64,000 nt of DNA, taken from assembly GCF_014839805.1 (NCBI RefSeq), contig NC_051141.1:15012777-15076776 (forward strand), read 5' to 3'. This DNA comes from Manduca sexta. Lineage: Eukaryota > Arthropoda > Insecta > Lepidoptera > Sphingidae. The position numbers and the translations under genes are program-made. Numbering within the stretch: the first letter of the stretch is position 1; each line of letters begins with the position of its first letter. The notes beneath the pieces were generated by a model. That model saw only the letters and a program-made list of their open reading frames with translations. It did not search any database and had not been told where the DNA came from. Below, in pieces: positions 24,101 to 34,233 of the stretch.

Positions 24101-26660
24101 CAAGATTTAATATATGCATATTGTATCGTCGTATTGTTTCGATGCGACTACCGTGCTGAAGTCTCGGGTTCGATTCCCGGGTCGGGTAGTTATATTTTTT
24201 TTGCTCAGTGTCAGTCCAATTAGGATTTTTGCCCGAAACACCACATCATGGGACGGAATAAAGGTACTGACAGTGGTTGCATTAGGAGCGGCTCTAGCTA
24301 ACCTTTAGGAGATAAAACGTGTGTATGTACATATACATACGTGTAGCTGTCGGCAAACAACTTGACCCATCGCTTGATGACCGCGGAAAGCACGCGCGGG
24401 GCCACGGAGTAAGGAGCGAACAGTCTGTCGACCAGGAAACTTGCTCGTTCTGCCCTCTGCTCAAGCCCCGCCTACGGAGTCAAGTTGTTTGACGACATCT
24501 ATAAGTACTCATGTTTTATATTTGTTATCATAGGATACCAAGGAGAGTATGTCACCGCCGCCGACGCAGCAGTTCGGCGTGTCGCTACAGTTCATCAAGG
24601 AAAATAACCCAAACATGGTGGAGTCTATCCCACCGGTCGTCAGGGAGTGCGTTGAGTTCCTATCACAGCCTGATGGTAAGTTTAATAGAAACGGTAGGTT
24701 ATAATATTTTTTTATCTGTAATTATGTCGTTGCCTAGTATTTAAAAAAAAAATACTATAAGCACCAGTCTTATGTCAAAATGTGAACAAATATACACCAA
24801 CATTTAATCGATTTTTTTTTATAATTAAATGTTTGATAAACTTTTTTATAGCTTACGCACTCGAAATATGTATTTTTTTTTATCTGATTGTGACAATTTT
24901 TTATTTTAAAGTACAGTAAAAGCGTTTAAGACGATTTTAAGGGGACTTGAGTGAGATATCATAATATGCAGGATAGGGAAATAAAACCTAAATATACCAT
25001 TTTTTTTGTAAGTATTCAATTATATGTATATTTATGTAATTGTTAGAAAGGTATTTTATAAGTAATTATTAATAATACTTAAAGAAATTGATCATCTAAA
25101 GCTGTTAACAATTATTGAATATTAAGCAGTTGCTGAACGAAGGTCGATCCATGCTTGAGATTGTGCATACGCATAGTATGCTACAGGGATTGATCTTACA
25201 TTTTTTAATCAATTTGGATTTTTCGCCTTAGCAAAGTAAAAGTCTTACTAGCAAACATGACATGTCCAACAGTCAGTCACTCTCTCTACACTTGGATTGC
25301 CTCCATAGCAAATTTCTGTTTTGAATACTTAGGATTTAATAAGCACGAATAAAAAAAATAATAATTTCGGCTGCATTAAAAATGTGTCGCGGATTATAAA
25401 ATTTTACATAAGACGCATGTACAGACGGCGTATTAAATGGACTGATGAATCTTATTAAACGCGATTAAATGTATGAAAACATGTCTCAAGTAGCATAGAC
25501 TGACGAAAAATGGCGTACGTAATATGCGAGAAATCCTATTAAGCGTCATCGTATTAAACTGGTTTTACTATATCTGTTTTTTGCTGAAAAGCGCAGGTTT
25601 TCGTGTCCGGGCTCCCCATAGCGTTAAGATGGGCATGGCCACGAGAACTTAGAATTATCTTTGTTCCTAGCTTTGGAGACTGAGGGTCTGTTCCGTCGTT
25701 CTGGCAATATGGCGGTTGTAAAAGAGTTGCAGCGAAGCAGCAACCGCGGTGAGGTCACCCAGTTTGCGGGTGATCCTCACAATGCCGCAGTGTTGCTTAA
25801 AACCTTCCTGCGGGATTTGGAGGAGCCCCTGCTCACCTTCGACCTTTACGACGAGATATTGAAATTCCCCAGTAAGTTGCAATTTGGTTAAAAGCCTGAA
25901 AAAAAAATCATAAGCGAATGATTAACTATATAAATAAATATACTTGAAAAATATAAATAAAAAAATATAAATATTTGTGGAACTTCCTTCGGTCATAGTA
26001 TTTATGAAGCTGGCATATAGCATTCGTTCGATATAGTTTTTTACCTTTCTTTGAAAAGTTTAAAACATTATTTTATTCGTTTTGTTTTTCTTTTAAAATA
26101 AATATCTAATCTGTGAACAAATCTGTAAGGAATAAATGATGTGTGACAGTTTTTACCTTGTTATTTTACCACAATAACATTTGAATGCTACTTTGTATGT
26201 ATTTGTGGAACTACCCCCCAAAAAATGTATTTGTCCTTTGAATGGCGGCTCTTAAAATTCTTGGCCGTCACAGAGCTCCAATTAACTGGCATGTTATTTC
26301 CAGCCTGGTCCAACCGCGACAAGCCGCGGCAAGTTAAGATTCTGATCCTGGAGAGATTGCCGTTGGACAACTACAAATTACTGAAATACCTTATACAATT
26401 TTTATGGAAGGTACAATGTTTTGATCACACTGAATATTGGTGACGTTTATTGTTAACGTTTACTAACACGTTTGTGTTTTGGACGTCAGGTGCAAGACAG
26501 GAGCTGCTTGAACAAGATGACTAGCAGCAACCTGGCTGTGGTGTTCGGCCCGAACCTGGCATGGCCACAAAATGGACAAATGTCTTTACAAGCCATCGTG
26601 CCGATCAACGCGTTCACCGACTTCTTGCTTGAGAATCAGGAGTCTATCTTCATTATCTAA
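8881..26660 (+). CDS. RhoGAP68F: RhoGAP68F / ARHGAP1 (p50RhoGAP) orthologue, spliced, start exon unresolved
   Basis: Predicted GTPase-activating protein that speeds GTP hydrolysis by Rho-family GTPases (Cdc42/Rho for the family). Coding exons: 8881-9005, 13253-13410, 16218-16535, 21973-22069, 24534-24675, 25671-25871, 26304-26410 and 26490-26660. All junctions use GT/AG and the phases join into one frame of 439 residues plus an unseen start. Counting from exon 8881, the order is acidic leader (1-50), CRAL-TRIO/BCH lipid-binding domain (about 55-200), basic linker and PPP motif (202-245), RhoGAP domain (about 250-435). The arginine finger is R289 in GLFRRSGN, and the conserved NLAVVFGPN motif is at 397-405. 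Human p50RhoGAP (439 aa) has the same architecture. No membrane segment or signal peptide is visible, consistent with a cytosolic, membrane-recruited protein. Confidence 0.9.
9006..12152 (+). other. RhoGAP68F intron, no other gene seen
   Basis: AT-rich. A GC-richer patch at about 9240-9470 and another at 11940-12110 stand out. The second lies just before the ATG at 12153 and could be promoter or 5' UTR. Open frames here lack homology and splice context. Confidence 0.4.
12153..12222 (+). CDS. Candidate initiator exon (MDLQSSHG...), placement paradoxical
   Basis: An ATG opens 23 codons (MDLQSSHGDSKFLFSS, then AHEECAQ) and runs into a strong donor AAG|GTAAGG in phase 1. GC-rich sequence precedes it (about 11940-12110), as expected of a promoter and 5' UTR. 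Phase 1 fits exon 8881, giving a smooth start for the RhoGAP protein, yet that exon lies 3.1 kb upstream. It does not fit exon 13253: that junction would hit a stop after four codons. It may be an alternative first exon with an unseen partner exon, a rearranged or misassembled first exon, or chance. Confidence 0.35.
12838..13103. mobile_element. MITE with TAAGGGCTGATTT ends
   Basis: The left end CTAAGGGCTGATTTAAC is answered by AAAAATCAGCCCTAAG at about 13088-13103. An inner pair (GTCAGATAAAAGTTAT against ATAACTTTTATCTGTC at about 12978) is also inverted. No coding sequence. It lies in the intron before exon 13253, whose 5' splice partner is exon 8881. Confidence 0.6.
13253..13410 (+). CDS. 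RhoGAP68F: RhoGAP68F coding exon b (start of CRAL-TRIO/BCH domain)
   Basis: Acceptor GTGGGTTAG at 13252 and donor TTGGG|GTAAGA at 13411; in phase 0, out phase 2. It encodes IVASSVDEETFEELNRTGL, then VEVVGDDSMGRRIIVVSACR and LPASKDLPPDRLLG. The GDD...GR.I.V.SACR.P core and the LLG at the end match human ARHGAP1 (VEVAGDDKYGRKIIVFSACR). This is the first strand-helix unit of the lipid-binding domain. Confidence 0.92.
13676..13850. repeat. Probable small MITE remnant (CTGATTTTTCA ends)
   Basis: TTGATTTTTCAATCATCAGA on the left and GATGACTGAAAAATCAGTCC on the right are inverted partners about 175 bp apart. They resemble the termini of the MITE at 12838-13103 and may be a related family. Boundaries are approximate. 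Confidence 0.45.
14417..14517. repeat. Short MITE-like repeat, copy 1
   Basis: It opens CTTTTCGGATTTTATCGTGT, carries CCGACGTTTCGAAGA near its centre, and closes GTCCGAAAAGA, so the ends form TTTTCGGA/TCCGAAAA inverted repeats. The same unit occurs at 61784-61893 inside rno intron 3. I recognise it as a frequent lepidopteran short interspersed repeat; no coding capacity. Confidence 0.6.
15102..15189. repeat. (TA)n microsatellite
   Basis: An almost pure TA dinucleotide run interrupted by CATGTCGTATATATGTG. It lies in RhoGAP68F intron 2. It creates a spurious open frame with alternating Ile-Tyr. Confidence 0.95.
16218..16535 (+). CDS. RhoGAP68F: RhoGAP68F coding exon c (CRAL-TRIO/BCH core)
   Basis: Acceptor ATATTTCAG at 16217 and donor TTGA|GTGAGT at 16536; phase 2 in and out. 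It encodes YLMATLDKYVEQDYSVVYFH, then YGLTSKNKPPLSWL, DRKYKKNLKALYLVHPTNFI and KPAISVKFGRKMMYVNYLHE. The HYGLTS.NKP.LSWL, FDRKYKKN.KALY.VHPT and KFG.K..YVNYL motifs are signatures of the ARHGAP1 BCH domain. Upstream at 16149 is another polypyrimidine acceptor; using it in phase 2 would hit a TAG, so 16217 is the functional site for this frame. Confidence 0.95.
16536..17104 (+). other. RhoGAP68F intron 3, first part
   Basis: AT-rich intron. The open frame at 16899-17084 has biased low-complexity composition and no domain. Confidence 0.5.
17105..17247 (+). other. Coding-looking segment of unknown identity
   Basis: After an acceptor-like TGGTGTGCAG, an open frame gives GLKVSGLPLIPPDISAALLY, then IDDFRDAADSIIWIYTEDWL, before a possible donor ATG|GTATAG. 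Composition is more protein-like than the surroundings. It cannot be a cassette of RhoGAP68F: entering in phase 2 from 16535 gives an immediate TGA. It does not resemble ARHGAP1 at this position. It could be an exon of a nested gene, a processed pseudogene piece, or chance. Confidence 0.25.
17248..21972 (+). other. RhoGAP68F intron 3, remainder
   Basis: 4.7 kb of AT-rich intron. Apart from hairpins at about 18541-18608 I see no repeat terminus or exon. The 100-residue open frame at 20205-20507 has no recognisable domain and no splice context. Confidence 0.5.
18541..18608. repeat. Two adjacent short hairpins
   Basis: TGCTACTCAA and TTGAGTAGCA form 10-bp arms around a T-run. Immediately after, CGTCTTAC and GTAAGACG form 8-bp arms. 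Both may be remnants of a foldback element, since CCATC(T) sequences flank both sides (ACCATCT before, AGATGGT after). Confidence 0.55.
21973..22069 (+). CDS. RhoGAP68F: RhoGAP68F coding exon d (basic linker)
   Basis: Short exon found by phase: acceptor CCGTCTCAG at 21972, donor ACTGAG|GTAAGC at 22070. It takes the GA left by exon c to make E, then YDKQLLAKNVRAAETASARI and LPRLRTERRETE. The initial YD matches the YDD that follows the BCH domain in human ARHGAP1. It leaves in phase 0, exactly as exon 24534 needs. The Arg-rich sequence links the two domains and is likely flexible. It is hidden inside a longer spurious frame (21773-22138). Confidence 0.88.
22151..22312 (+). repeat. tRNA-derived SINE, family B, copy 1
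   Basis: Head GGTGGCGTAGTTGTATGGCG, a B box GGTCTCGGGTTCGAAGC, then CCAATATAAGCCTGGAG, CGTGCCCGATATGGCGACAG and CACCTATCACATG. It is the same family as 24121-24265 and different from family A. It begins about 80 bp after exon d. Confidence 0.8.
22398..22429. repeat. Perfect 14-bp-arm hairpin
   Basis: ACAAGAGCTCGTGC and GCACGAGCTCTTGT are perfect reverse complements around a 4-base TCCT loop. It is followed within 100 bp by weaker inverted repeats (GTTATATCGGTA/TTGTTATACCGG and ACTTATAG/CTATAAGT). It sits in a short intron between exons d and e. There is no poly-U tract to suggest a terminator, and eukaryotic context makes that unlikely. Confidence 0.8.
23930..23985. repeat. Retroelement tail-like fragment
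   Basis: CTGGGCGGTGGGCGCCACTT followed by ACCATCGGACACATCGCTTG resembles the GGTGGGCGC...CTTACCATCAGG tail motif of common lepidopteran repeats. Short and diverged. Confidence 0.35.
24121..24265 (+). repeat. tRNA-derived SINE, family B, copy 2
   Basis: TTCGATGCGACTACCGTGCT, GTCTCGGGTTCGATTCCCGG (B box), GCTCAGTGTCAGTCC, TTTTGCCCGAAACACC and ACATCATGGGACGGAATAA follow the order of family B. The head is diverged. It lies in the same intron as copy 1, about 2 kb away and in the same orientation. Confidence 0.75.
24349..24496. mobile_element. 148-bp GC-rich foldback/MITE next to a splice acceptor
   Basis: Ends GTCGGCAAACAACTTGAC and GTCAAGTTGTTTGACGAC are 18-bp inverted repeats with one mismatch. 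The interior is far GC-richer than the intron (GACCGCGGAAAGCACGCGCG, AGCCCCGCCTACGGA) and has no open frame. Its right end is 37 bp from exon 24534, leaving little room for the branch point and pyrimidine tract of that acceptor. No clear target duplication. Confidence 0.65.
24534..24675 (+). CDS. RhoGAP68F: RhoGAP68F coding exon e (PPP linker and start of RhoGAP domain)
   Basis: Acceptor TTATCATAG at 24533 and donor GATG|GTAAGT at 24676; in phase 0, out phase 1. It encodes DTKESMSPPPTQQFGVSLQF, then IKENNPNMVESIPPVVRECV and EFLSQPD. QQFGVSLQ and the IP..VRE motif match human ARHGAP1 (NQQFGVSLQHL ... IPIVLRETV). The proline motif corresponds to the SH3-binding stretch of the human protein, though it is shorter here. 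Confidence 0.94.
24676..25670 (+). other. RhoGAP68F intron 5
   Basis: AT-rich intron without a recognisable repeat terminus or exon. Confidence 0.6.
25671..25871 (+). CDS. RhoGAP68F: RhoGAP68F coding exon f (catalytic arginine finger)
   Basis: Acceptor TTGTTCCTAG at 25670 and donor CCCCA|GTAAGT at 25872; phase 1 in and out. It encodes LETEGLFRRSGNMAVVKELQ, then GDPHNAAVLLKTFLRDLEEP and LLTFDLYDEILKFP. GLFRRSGN carries the arginine finger, and KTFLR.L.EPLLTFDLY is the canonical RhoGAP helix motif. No key residue is missing, so catalytic activity is expected. Confidence 0.96.
26304..26410 (+). CDS. RhoGAP68F: RhoGAP68F coding exon g (RhoGAP domain)
   Basis: Acceptor GTTATTTCCAG at 26303 and donor TGGAAG|GTACAA at 26411; in phase 1, out phase 0. 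It encodes WSNRDKPRQVKILILERLPL, then DNYKLLKYLIQFLWK, matching the ERLP..NY.LL..L..FL helix of RhoGAP domains (human QTLPEENYQVLRFLTAFL). Confidence 0.94.
26490..26660 (+). CDS. RhoGAP68F: RhoGAP68F last coding exon h
   Basis: Acceptor TTTGGACGTCAG at 26489 after a 79-bp intron; enters in phase 0 and ends at TAA. It encodes VQDRSCLNKMTSSNLAVVFG, then PNLAWPQNGQMSLQAIVPIN and AFTDFLLENQESIFII. NKMTSSNLAVVFGPNL is diagnostic for the family and contains the conserved Asn that contacts the GTPase. The protein ends soon after the domain, as in human ARHGAP1. Confidence 0.96.
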   Translation: MQDRSCLNKMTSSNLAVVFGPNLAWPQNGQMSLQAIVPINAFTDFLLENQESIFII

Positions 26661-27925
26661 GTTAATTATTCCAAAGGGAACTTGTATGACAAAGATATTT
26701 CCACTGAAGTGTATCTGCCTATTTGTTATAGATTTATGGAACTTTCTGATAATAATTTCATTATATATATACTATTTACACGATTTTAATGGTGCAAGCG
26801 CAGTTTACATTTTTATATGTGTTTACGGTAGTAGATTTTGTGGTTGATAAACGTATCTGTCGAGGTACGACAAGCACTTGACAAATCGTACCTACTGTAC
26901 GCACTACGCGCGCACTATTACCGCGTCTTGTCTGTACTGTCACAAATGTAATCAGAACAATAATGTAGTGTATATAGAAATATATATAATAGTATTTTCA
27001 TAATATATAGTATGTGTTATATATACAATAATATATAATGTATCATATGGAATAATTGGCTGTGGTTTATAGATATGCCAAATTGTATAGAGAGGATGAA
27101 GAACAGCTTGTCCTGACGTTTAAGAATTTTGTTTTAACTCCGCCATATCAGTTATTATTTACAATATTGTTTGAATGTATGTTGCCTTCGGTTTAGGACT
27201 TATAAGTTTTCAACTTCACGATTCCATCCACGAACGTCCACCATTACATGGACATATCTATTTGAGGACAATGTTCATTACCTAACTTACATACATTATG
27301 GATTTATTTTATTCTCATAATTGTTATAAAATATATTTACGCACAATTATTTTGGTGCAATTGACGGATATTTTTTTTTACAAAATTCTTTTTACTTTAT
27401 GTCATTTTCATTATATAATCACAGTGGACGTGTTATCACAATGATTAAGAGTATTTAATTATAAATGTGTTTAAAAAGTTATTGTTTACATTAAATGATA
27501 AATTCGTAACTATGGACTGATAGGAATAATAATATGATCTGATTGATACAGGAGATTAGTGTTGGTCTGTGTTAGTACAAGCTTTTGGAATTTAGCGACA
27601 ATTACTTTGTGCATATTGCATACACCACAGTTGTGTACGGCTGTATATGCAGCCATATTCCGTTTACGGGGGAATCGTCTTTGAGGAATTACGGGTGTTC
27701 TAATCGAAGGACAGCTTTGATAGTCGTATAGGCATACGGCGAATTTTTGACTCTTTTACATATGCGGTAATCGAAGCTGTTCTATCAAATCCGTCGTTTT
27801 TCAATTAAGGGAGTTTTAATCATAATATCATCGTAGCCTCTCTTTGACGGTATTGCACCCCTTGACTGTATACTATCTATTTAATATATATCAGCATCAA
27901 ATAAAAGCCAAATAGTAGGTTTTTA
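26661..27925 (+). other. Probable RhoGAP68F 3' UTR
   Basis: Starts after the stop codon and contains no open frame of interest. An AATAAA at 27900-27905 is a possible polyadenylation signal, with further AATAAA copies nearby (about 27959). The true end cannot be set from sequence alone. Confidence 0.4.
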
Positions 27926-29862
27926 ATTTCGCCATACTCCAAAAGCTATCTTTGTAACAAATAAATTTAATGTATTTTAAATTAAATGGAAAATTTTATT
28001 GAAGTAAGTTCTAGAGTCTTCGAAAGTAGTGAAAAATATTAAAATGTATACATTAATACCCACATCTTCATGTTAGTTGTTTAACAATAACATTAACCTA
28101 ACGAAGTTTTAGTAATAGTAAAAGTTAATTTGTGCGTAGTTTATTATATTTTGAGGTATACCAAAAATAACAAGTAGTAGTTGTGTAATTGTAAGTATAT
28201 TAATGATTTTTAGTTTGTAAGTACTTTACATGGTCTTTAGACTAGTGCATTAATTTTTTATCTATAATCTATCATTTTTCGTTTCCGTCATATCAAATAG
28301 ACAACAAATAATAAATGTATTATGTGAGAATTTTACGACGAATGTTTCACGCATCTCTCAGCATAATTAATCATCAATAATATATCACGGTCCAAACTGT
28401 CTTAATAGAATTCGTTCAGCTTTGAACTTTGGAAATCAAAACACAGGTCTTAGATACCAGCATCACTGATAAATAAGCTATCACTTTATGGAGTAAAAGA
28501 TGCAGACCGTCAAAATATAACACACTAGGTCCGACGGCCTGCGTCGAGCCGTTCGTAAGGAATAATATGTTCAATTAATCCAAGTTTTTCACCGTTTTCT
28601 ATTAATCTTTCATACGGCCATATGGGACTAAAATACATAATATAATATTAACATTATTAACAATTAATAACAAGATGGATGAATTTTTGTCTAAGACATC
28701 CATGCGTCTTAGAGACGTGAACATACATTTTCATGCACTGTTTAATTTATTAATATATCTTGTACTTCGTAAAATCACACTGACGAGGTTCCACGTTTTT
28801 TTTTTTATAAATTTAACTCAGAGTTCACCAACGTACCTTTCAAACTGTACATAATATTATATTTGTGTTTGTGTTTACGGTACTTGCACATAGAGGTTCC
28901 ATCGATGGACCTGAATATAATAGTATTCTTTCAATTGTGTGGTTATTTAAAACTTGACAAACGTGGCTCCTATATGCGTATTATAGAATTCTTGCTAATA
29001 CATACTTATTTACATTAGGGTAGTTGATGATTTTTTTAAAATACATTTTTCAATAATGTATTTCATCCAAAATGGATTGGAAAAATATTTAAAAAATTCA
29101 CGCAATAATAAATAAGTTGTAACGCTTTGCAATTTGGTGAGAGGGAAGCTGCCAAATTACAATAATAGTGAAATGTGATGTCATAAAGTGCCACCGACCA
29201 TGACGTTACGTGAGTGAAAAAAGGACAGCACGATAACCCTACCACGTCTGCATTTTTGCTCACAACAATATTTCAAATATGAATAACTGCTTTATTTTTC
29301 AACCAAATTTAACGGTGATTTCGCAGAAGTATTTCTTTTTCAGACAATTTTGTTACATTTAAAATAATAAATGAAACATAGGATATTATACTTTCCAATA
29401 AAGAATAGACATAAATCCACCCACTGGTTATGGTCAAACTATTATTAAGTAGGTAAATTATTTTTCCGATAGATTAAAACGTAAGACCAACTTAATACAT
29501 TCTACATCAATATGATGCTTTCCGTACTCTACTTTCTTAATTGATGCAAATAAAGGTGTGTAACCACATGACCTTTTACAAATTTAAATTTATATCTTCA
29601 TATCAACTCTTGTAAAGTAAGATGTATTGACCACATACACCCTCAATTGTTCTGCAACATGTATTTTGTTCGCAAGTATATCTTGTGTTTTATTTATAAT
29701 ATAAATACTATATTTTATCTATACCACATTATTTCAAATTGAAAGAACGCATCTTATTAATAGCAGCTTTATCAACAGTAAAGTATGGCAATTTTATTTA
29801 CTATCTACTTTTTTCAGAATTCGGTACACGATGGAACCTCGAGTGTGATCATACTGTATCTG

Positions 29863-29895
<33 letters not shown>

Positions 29896-32800
29896 ACACA
29901 GGTGGTGTCGAAATAGTGCATTAATTTCACCCGTGGGTAGAGCTTGCGTTCAGTAATCATAAAAAACAATAAGAAAGTTAAATCACAGGCAGGTAACTTT
30001 TTCTTAAAGTAGGTAATCGATAAAATAGTCAATAAAAGAGCAAGAATATTGGTTATTTTCGTCATATTTTAGTTATATTGTCTAAAGTATTATTGAAAAG
30101 TAAAAGGTTCAACGTATTTGTGTAATTTCTTATATTCATTATTAGGCTCATATATATACATATATATATATAAAATAGTCTAATTATGTTTTGGTATTAT
30201 TTTTATGATTACTTACCGATCGCTAGCCCTACCCGTGACATTAATGTCGCAATGTGGGCGCCACTCTCTATAATTTAGATACTTAGGTTTAATTTCAGTA
30301 AAATTAATTAGTGCCATTTGTTATATTTTTACGAGTTTACAGTCACAGAGTAGGCATCGCTAACAGGCTGTTGGCCATTTCATTGGTATTTTGTGCAATT
30401 TTGATCAAATTTATTTTTTTAATAACCAAATGCATACTGTTATTTTTTTAGTTTTAAGTTATATAGCACCAGGATCAATAGACTTATTAGTTATATTACA
30501 TATCTTGTATACATCTACGTAAACTACATTCCATTTTTTAATCCAACCTTATTTTTGTATAATATTCATTGGTATTCTCGTCTGTCCAACAACGAAATTA
30601 AATTTAATTGACCGGAAATAAAATTGCCGGAAAGGGTATCTTATCTTAACATAATTATTATTTTACTTTGTATTAATATTATATATGGAAAGTTTGCAAC
30701 GATGTTTGGACGTTAACAGTAAATTCACAACAGCTGAATGGATTTGGATGAAATTTTACGCATACATACGATGAAACATAGGTTTCTTTATATTCTTGTA
30801 ATTTGCTCCTGTAGGAAATATAACAATTCTTAATCCATTTTTATTTTAATATATGGCGCTGGTATTGTGCAGATGGCGGTTTAAATTGGTATAATGATTT
30901 ATGCGATTTTTATAGCGGGAAAGCCGCGAGCAACATCAGTCTTTTATAAGGCACCTTAAGTATAACACAATTTCTTATACTTACTTTCATTTCATATAGT
31001 CATAATAATAATATATGTTGCTTTATAAAAGCATTAATAAGTGTATGTAACTACGAATTCTAAGGCCATCACAATTAAATTAAGTATAAGATTTGTTTTA
31101 ATCTTTTATCCAATTTACTTTTACAACATTCGTAGTAAGTACCTACCTATTGACTGTTTGCATTTGCAAATACAAAATGATGGCCGCAGGATTTACGCAA
31201 TATTATCATGTTAAAGAATTCTGTTTATGTCCATTCACTTTAATCTATTTCTACTTTTAGATATAATAAAGTATTGTTTGTAGTAAGTATAATATATCAC
31301 GTGTTAACAGAAATGTAACTTCAATAAAGTTTATTAAATAAATGGTACCCAGTAACTTTATTTTTTCTTTGGGACATAACAGTAATTAACCCTATTTCAC
31401 CTTCGGAAAGAATGTTCGGTATCTACTCATTGAATATTGATCCAGTGTTCCTTTCCTTACTAGTTACTTAAACTATGAATTTACAGGCCAATAGCTAAAT
31501 AATGTTAGATTTACATAGAGTAATTGTAAAGATTAGGTAAGTACCATAAATATGCTATGAACGATAAACTATAGAGGAAATGAAACGGTAAAAAATGTTA
31601 GTTCTTGAAAGAGCAGGTGAGTCAGCTCTGACAAGACACAGATAGTGCTTTCTATCCCTTTCACTCATTACGTGGCGACTCCTAGCGGAGAGTCTGTCCG
31701 TGCATTCTATTCTCATTCTATTGAATGATTGGGGTTAGTTCAGAGGGATTAGAAATGTCAAAACCACAGACTAATGGCAGATTGATAAGTAGTGGCAATA
31801 TAAAGTTTTATGCACATGGTGGAATATCTCTGTACTAACAAGGGTTGCGAAGGCAAAAAATCAGCCCAATAAAAAAATAATTAGCACTTGATGCCCAAGA
31901 TAAAATTTACTTGCAAATTTTATTACTTAGTCAAATTATTAAAATTTCAAAATTGCCAAAAAAGCTTATAATAATTTAACTTCCATTCGTAAATTTAGAT
32001 TTTGTACGGTGGTCTACCTTGGTAGCATCGAGTTAGAAAGAGGCAACACTACTGAATTCAAGATAGGGTGGAGAGAAGGATCTGTTTTTCAGATTCTGGA
32101 TTCAGAGAACGTTATTTCATGTAACCTGTGGTATTAGTTATAAGGGCCACTATTTTTTTTCAATGGGCGCCGCAATGCGCTACGTACGTAAATTGATAAA
32201 TGATACTTTATAACTAAAAAAGTTGGAGACCCAAAAAAATTTTTTTTTGGGTATGAGCCCTACCTGTAGAACAGACTTTGGATATCCTTAGTATTTATAG
32301 GTGTTATGATTTTTTTAGCGGTAAAAAGGATGCTTTTAGTATGAAATAATTTATATACACATGAATTGAATTGAATGAATTGAACATGAGCTATCGCAAA
32401 TTTGATCCCAACTAAAAAATAGTTGCATGTCTATATAAATTATTATGAGCACTACAAACTTACGATAGGTTTATAAAAAATTTGAGTTTATTATTGATAG
32501 GATCAGTTTTTATTTTTTTTAATTGGATCAGCTGGTAACTTTTGTGCATTTCAAAAACTACTCCGTCGAATTAAAAACTCGACATATACCAAAATTCATA
32601 AACATACACTATTTATACGATTTATCAAGCATCATCGCGCTAATGGCAAAAAAATATAAAAGAAAAAATAATAAGTAGTTATTTCACAAAGACTACCTAA
32701 ATTCTTTGCGCATATTTCTAAGTGGTAACATTACATATTTTTTTTTAAAGCGCCCACTAGCGGTGAATCCCTGTAACTTCTTATTGATATCTCTCGTTCT

Positions 32801-33689
32801 ATGTTCATGTTGTAATTTATTCTTGGTAATTTGTGTTACTTGCTAACAAATTCGAGTTTATTAAATATGTGCTCGTGTTTGATTCATTATTTGCTATAAA
32901 AAATTAAATCCTTATCTCGATGTATATGTTATGCGGCAAGTTCCTTTCAAAACCAATGACATTAGATGAACTCGATGTGCGTTTTGGCCATTTTACTTGG
33001 CTTGCGTTGGTGATTCGTACATAGTCACGTGACCTAAAGTGGTTTTTGGATCAATGGCGCCAAATGTCTTTAACGAAAAATGTATGTAAAGAATGAGGTA
33101 TTTAAACATATTGAATTATTACAAATGGATGTACTATCAACTAGTTATATACATTATATACATTCATACAGAAATCAGGGAGAAAATGATGCGTAGAGTC
33201 ACGTCAATCTGGCAACAAACAGTGCTGCTATCTATGTTGTCAACTTTGTTATGTAGTCTACAATGGAGACTGTCCGCCAGATAAATATTTACGGTTAATC
33301 GCTAAAAGAATGCAATTAATCGGTTTTTGGCAATGTTGTGTGAGTGCATTTTAAATATCCGTGCAATGGGGTGCAAGAGCAGAGTGGGCGAAGGCGGCGC
33401 ATGATCGGCTGCTATTTACCGACTGCCTTAGTACTATTGGCCCGCCATACATTTTACTCTCGCAATAAAGTGAAACGTCAAATTATATTGTTGATCATTA
33501 TTAGTTGTTGGCGAAAAATAAAGTGTAATTCTGCATATATTTAACGTATTTCATATTATGCAAAGGTACAATTCGATATCGCAGCAATTATCACCTTAAC
33601 TTGAGCTGTATTGAAACCTGAATTGACAATTTTGTTCCTTACGTCAAAGTGCCTTTTTACGCGATATAATCGCGTGTTAAATGTTCATT
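27926..33689. other. Intergenic AT-rich DNA between RhoGAP68F and rno
   Basis: No supported gene on either strand. It holds TA microsatellites at 29865-29892 and 30146-30172, an RTE-like phrase at about 30730-30870 (CAGCTGAATGGATTTGGATG, ACATAGGTTTCTTTATATTC), and an A/T hairpin at 32229-32252 (ACCCAAAAAAA/TTTTTTTGGGT). The open frames listed by length alone have no domain. Confidence 0.45.
29865..29892. repeat. (TA)n microsatellite
   Basis: Short pure TA run in intergenic DNA; a similar one lies at about 30146-30172. Confidence 0.9.
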
Positions 33690-34057
33690 TGTAGTGTTTA
33701 TATGTGACTAGTTTGGATCCAGGCGCGATATATTTGTGAACTGACTTCTTTTTTGTGGAAGACCGTCGTGTGGTGGTGTTTTTTGCGCTGTCAATGTTGA
33801 TTAGCAGTTGGCGCACGGCGGTACACAAAGTGTTTAATAAGTTCCGTCCTGGCGTCCAGTGACTCGATTTTACTCCCGTACCGTGTATATCTCGTGTGAA
33901 TACTATGTGTTGTTTTGTTTTCAGGTATTGGGTACGCAAATTGAAGTGTCGTCATGTAGTGAACGATGTGACATTCTACACAATGTTACTGCCGCGCTCT
34001 AAGTGTAAAGCAATAAGGGGATCGTGAACATGTAGGTTGTGAACAAAAGTGAGAGAG
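33690..34057 (+). promoter_or_regulatory. Probable rno 5' UTR / promoter region
   Basis: This stretch directly precedes the rno initiator ATG and is less AT-rich than the intergenic DNA, with CpG-containing patches (GGCGCACGGCGG, CTGCCGCGCTC). No intron signal is required between it and the ATG. No transcription start can be placed. Confidence 0.35.
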
Positions 34058-34233
34058 ATGTCGTTGAGAGGCACAAAGCGGGCGACTGGGGCGCGCGGCG
34101 AAGAGCCTAGCACCTCCAAGCGCCGCAGGATGGAGCCAGAGGATGCTCTCTGGCAACTCCGTCCTGTCAGTGACCTCAAAATGTCATCAATATATAACAG
34201 AAGTGCCTCAGAGGCACCAGCTGAACTATTCAG
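34058..34233 (+). CDS. rno: rno coding exon 1
   Basis: ATG at 34058; an in-frame GTG at 34049 precedes it but is not a likely start. It encodes MSLRGTKRATGARGEEPSTS, then KRRRMEPEDALWQLRPVSDL and KMSSIYNRSASEAPAELF. MS.RG.KR and SDLKMSSIYNRSA.EAPAELFR fit my memory of fly Rhinoceros. Donor TTCAG|GTTGGT at 34234, phase 2. Lys/Arg clusters suggest a nuclear localisation signal. Confidence 0.88.
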
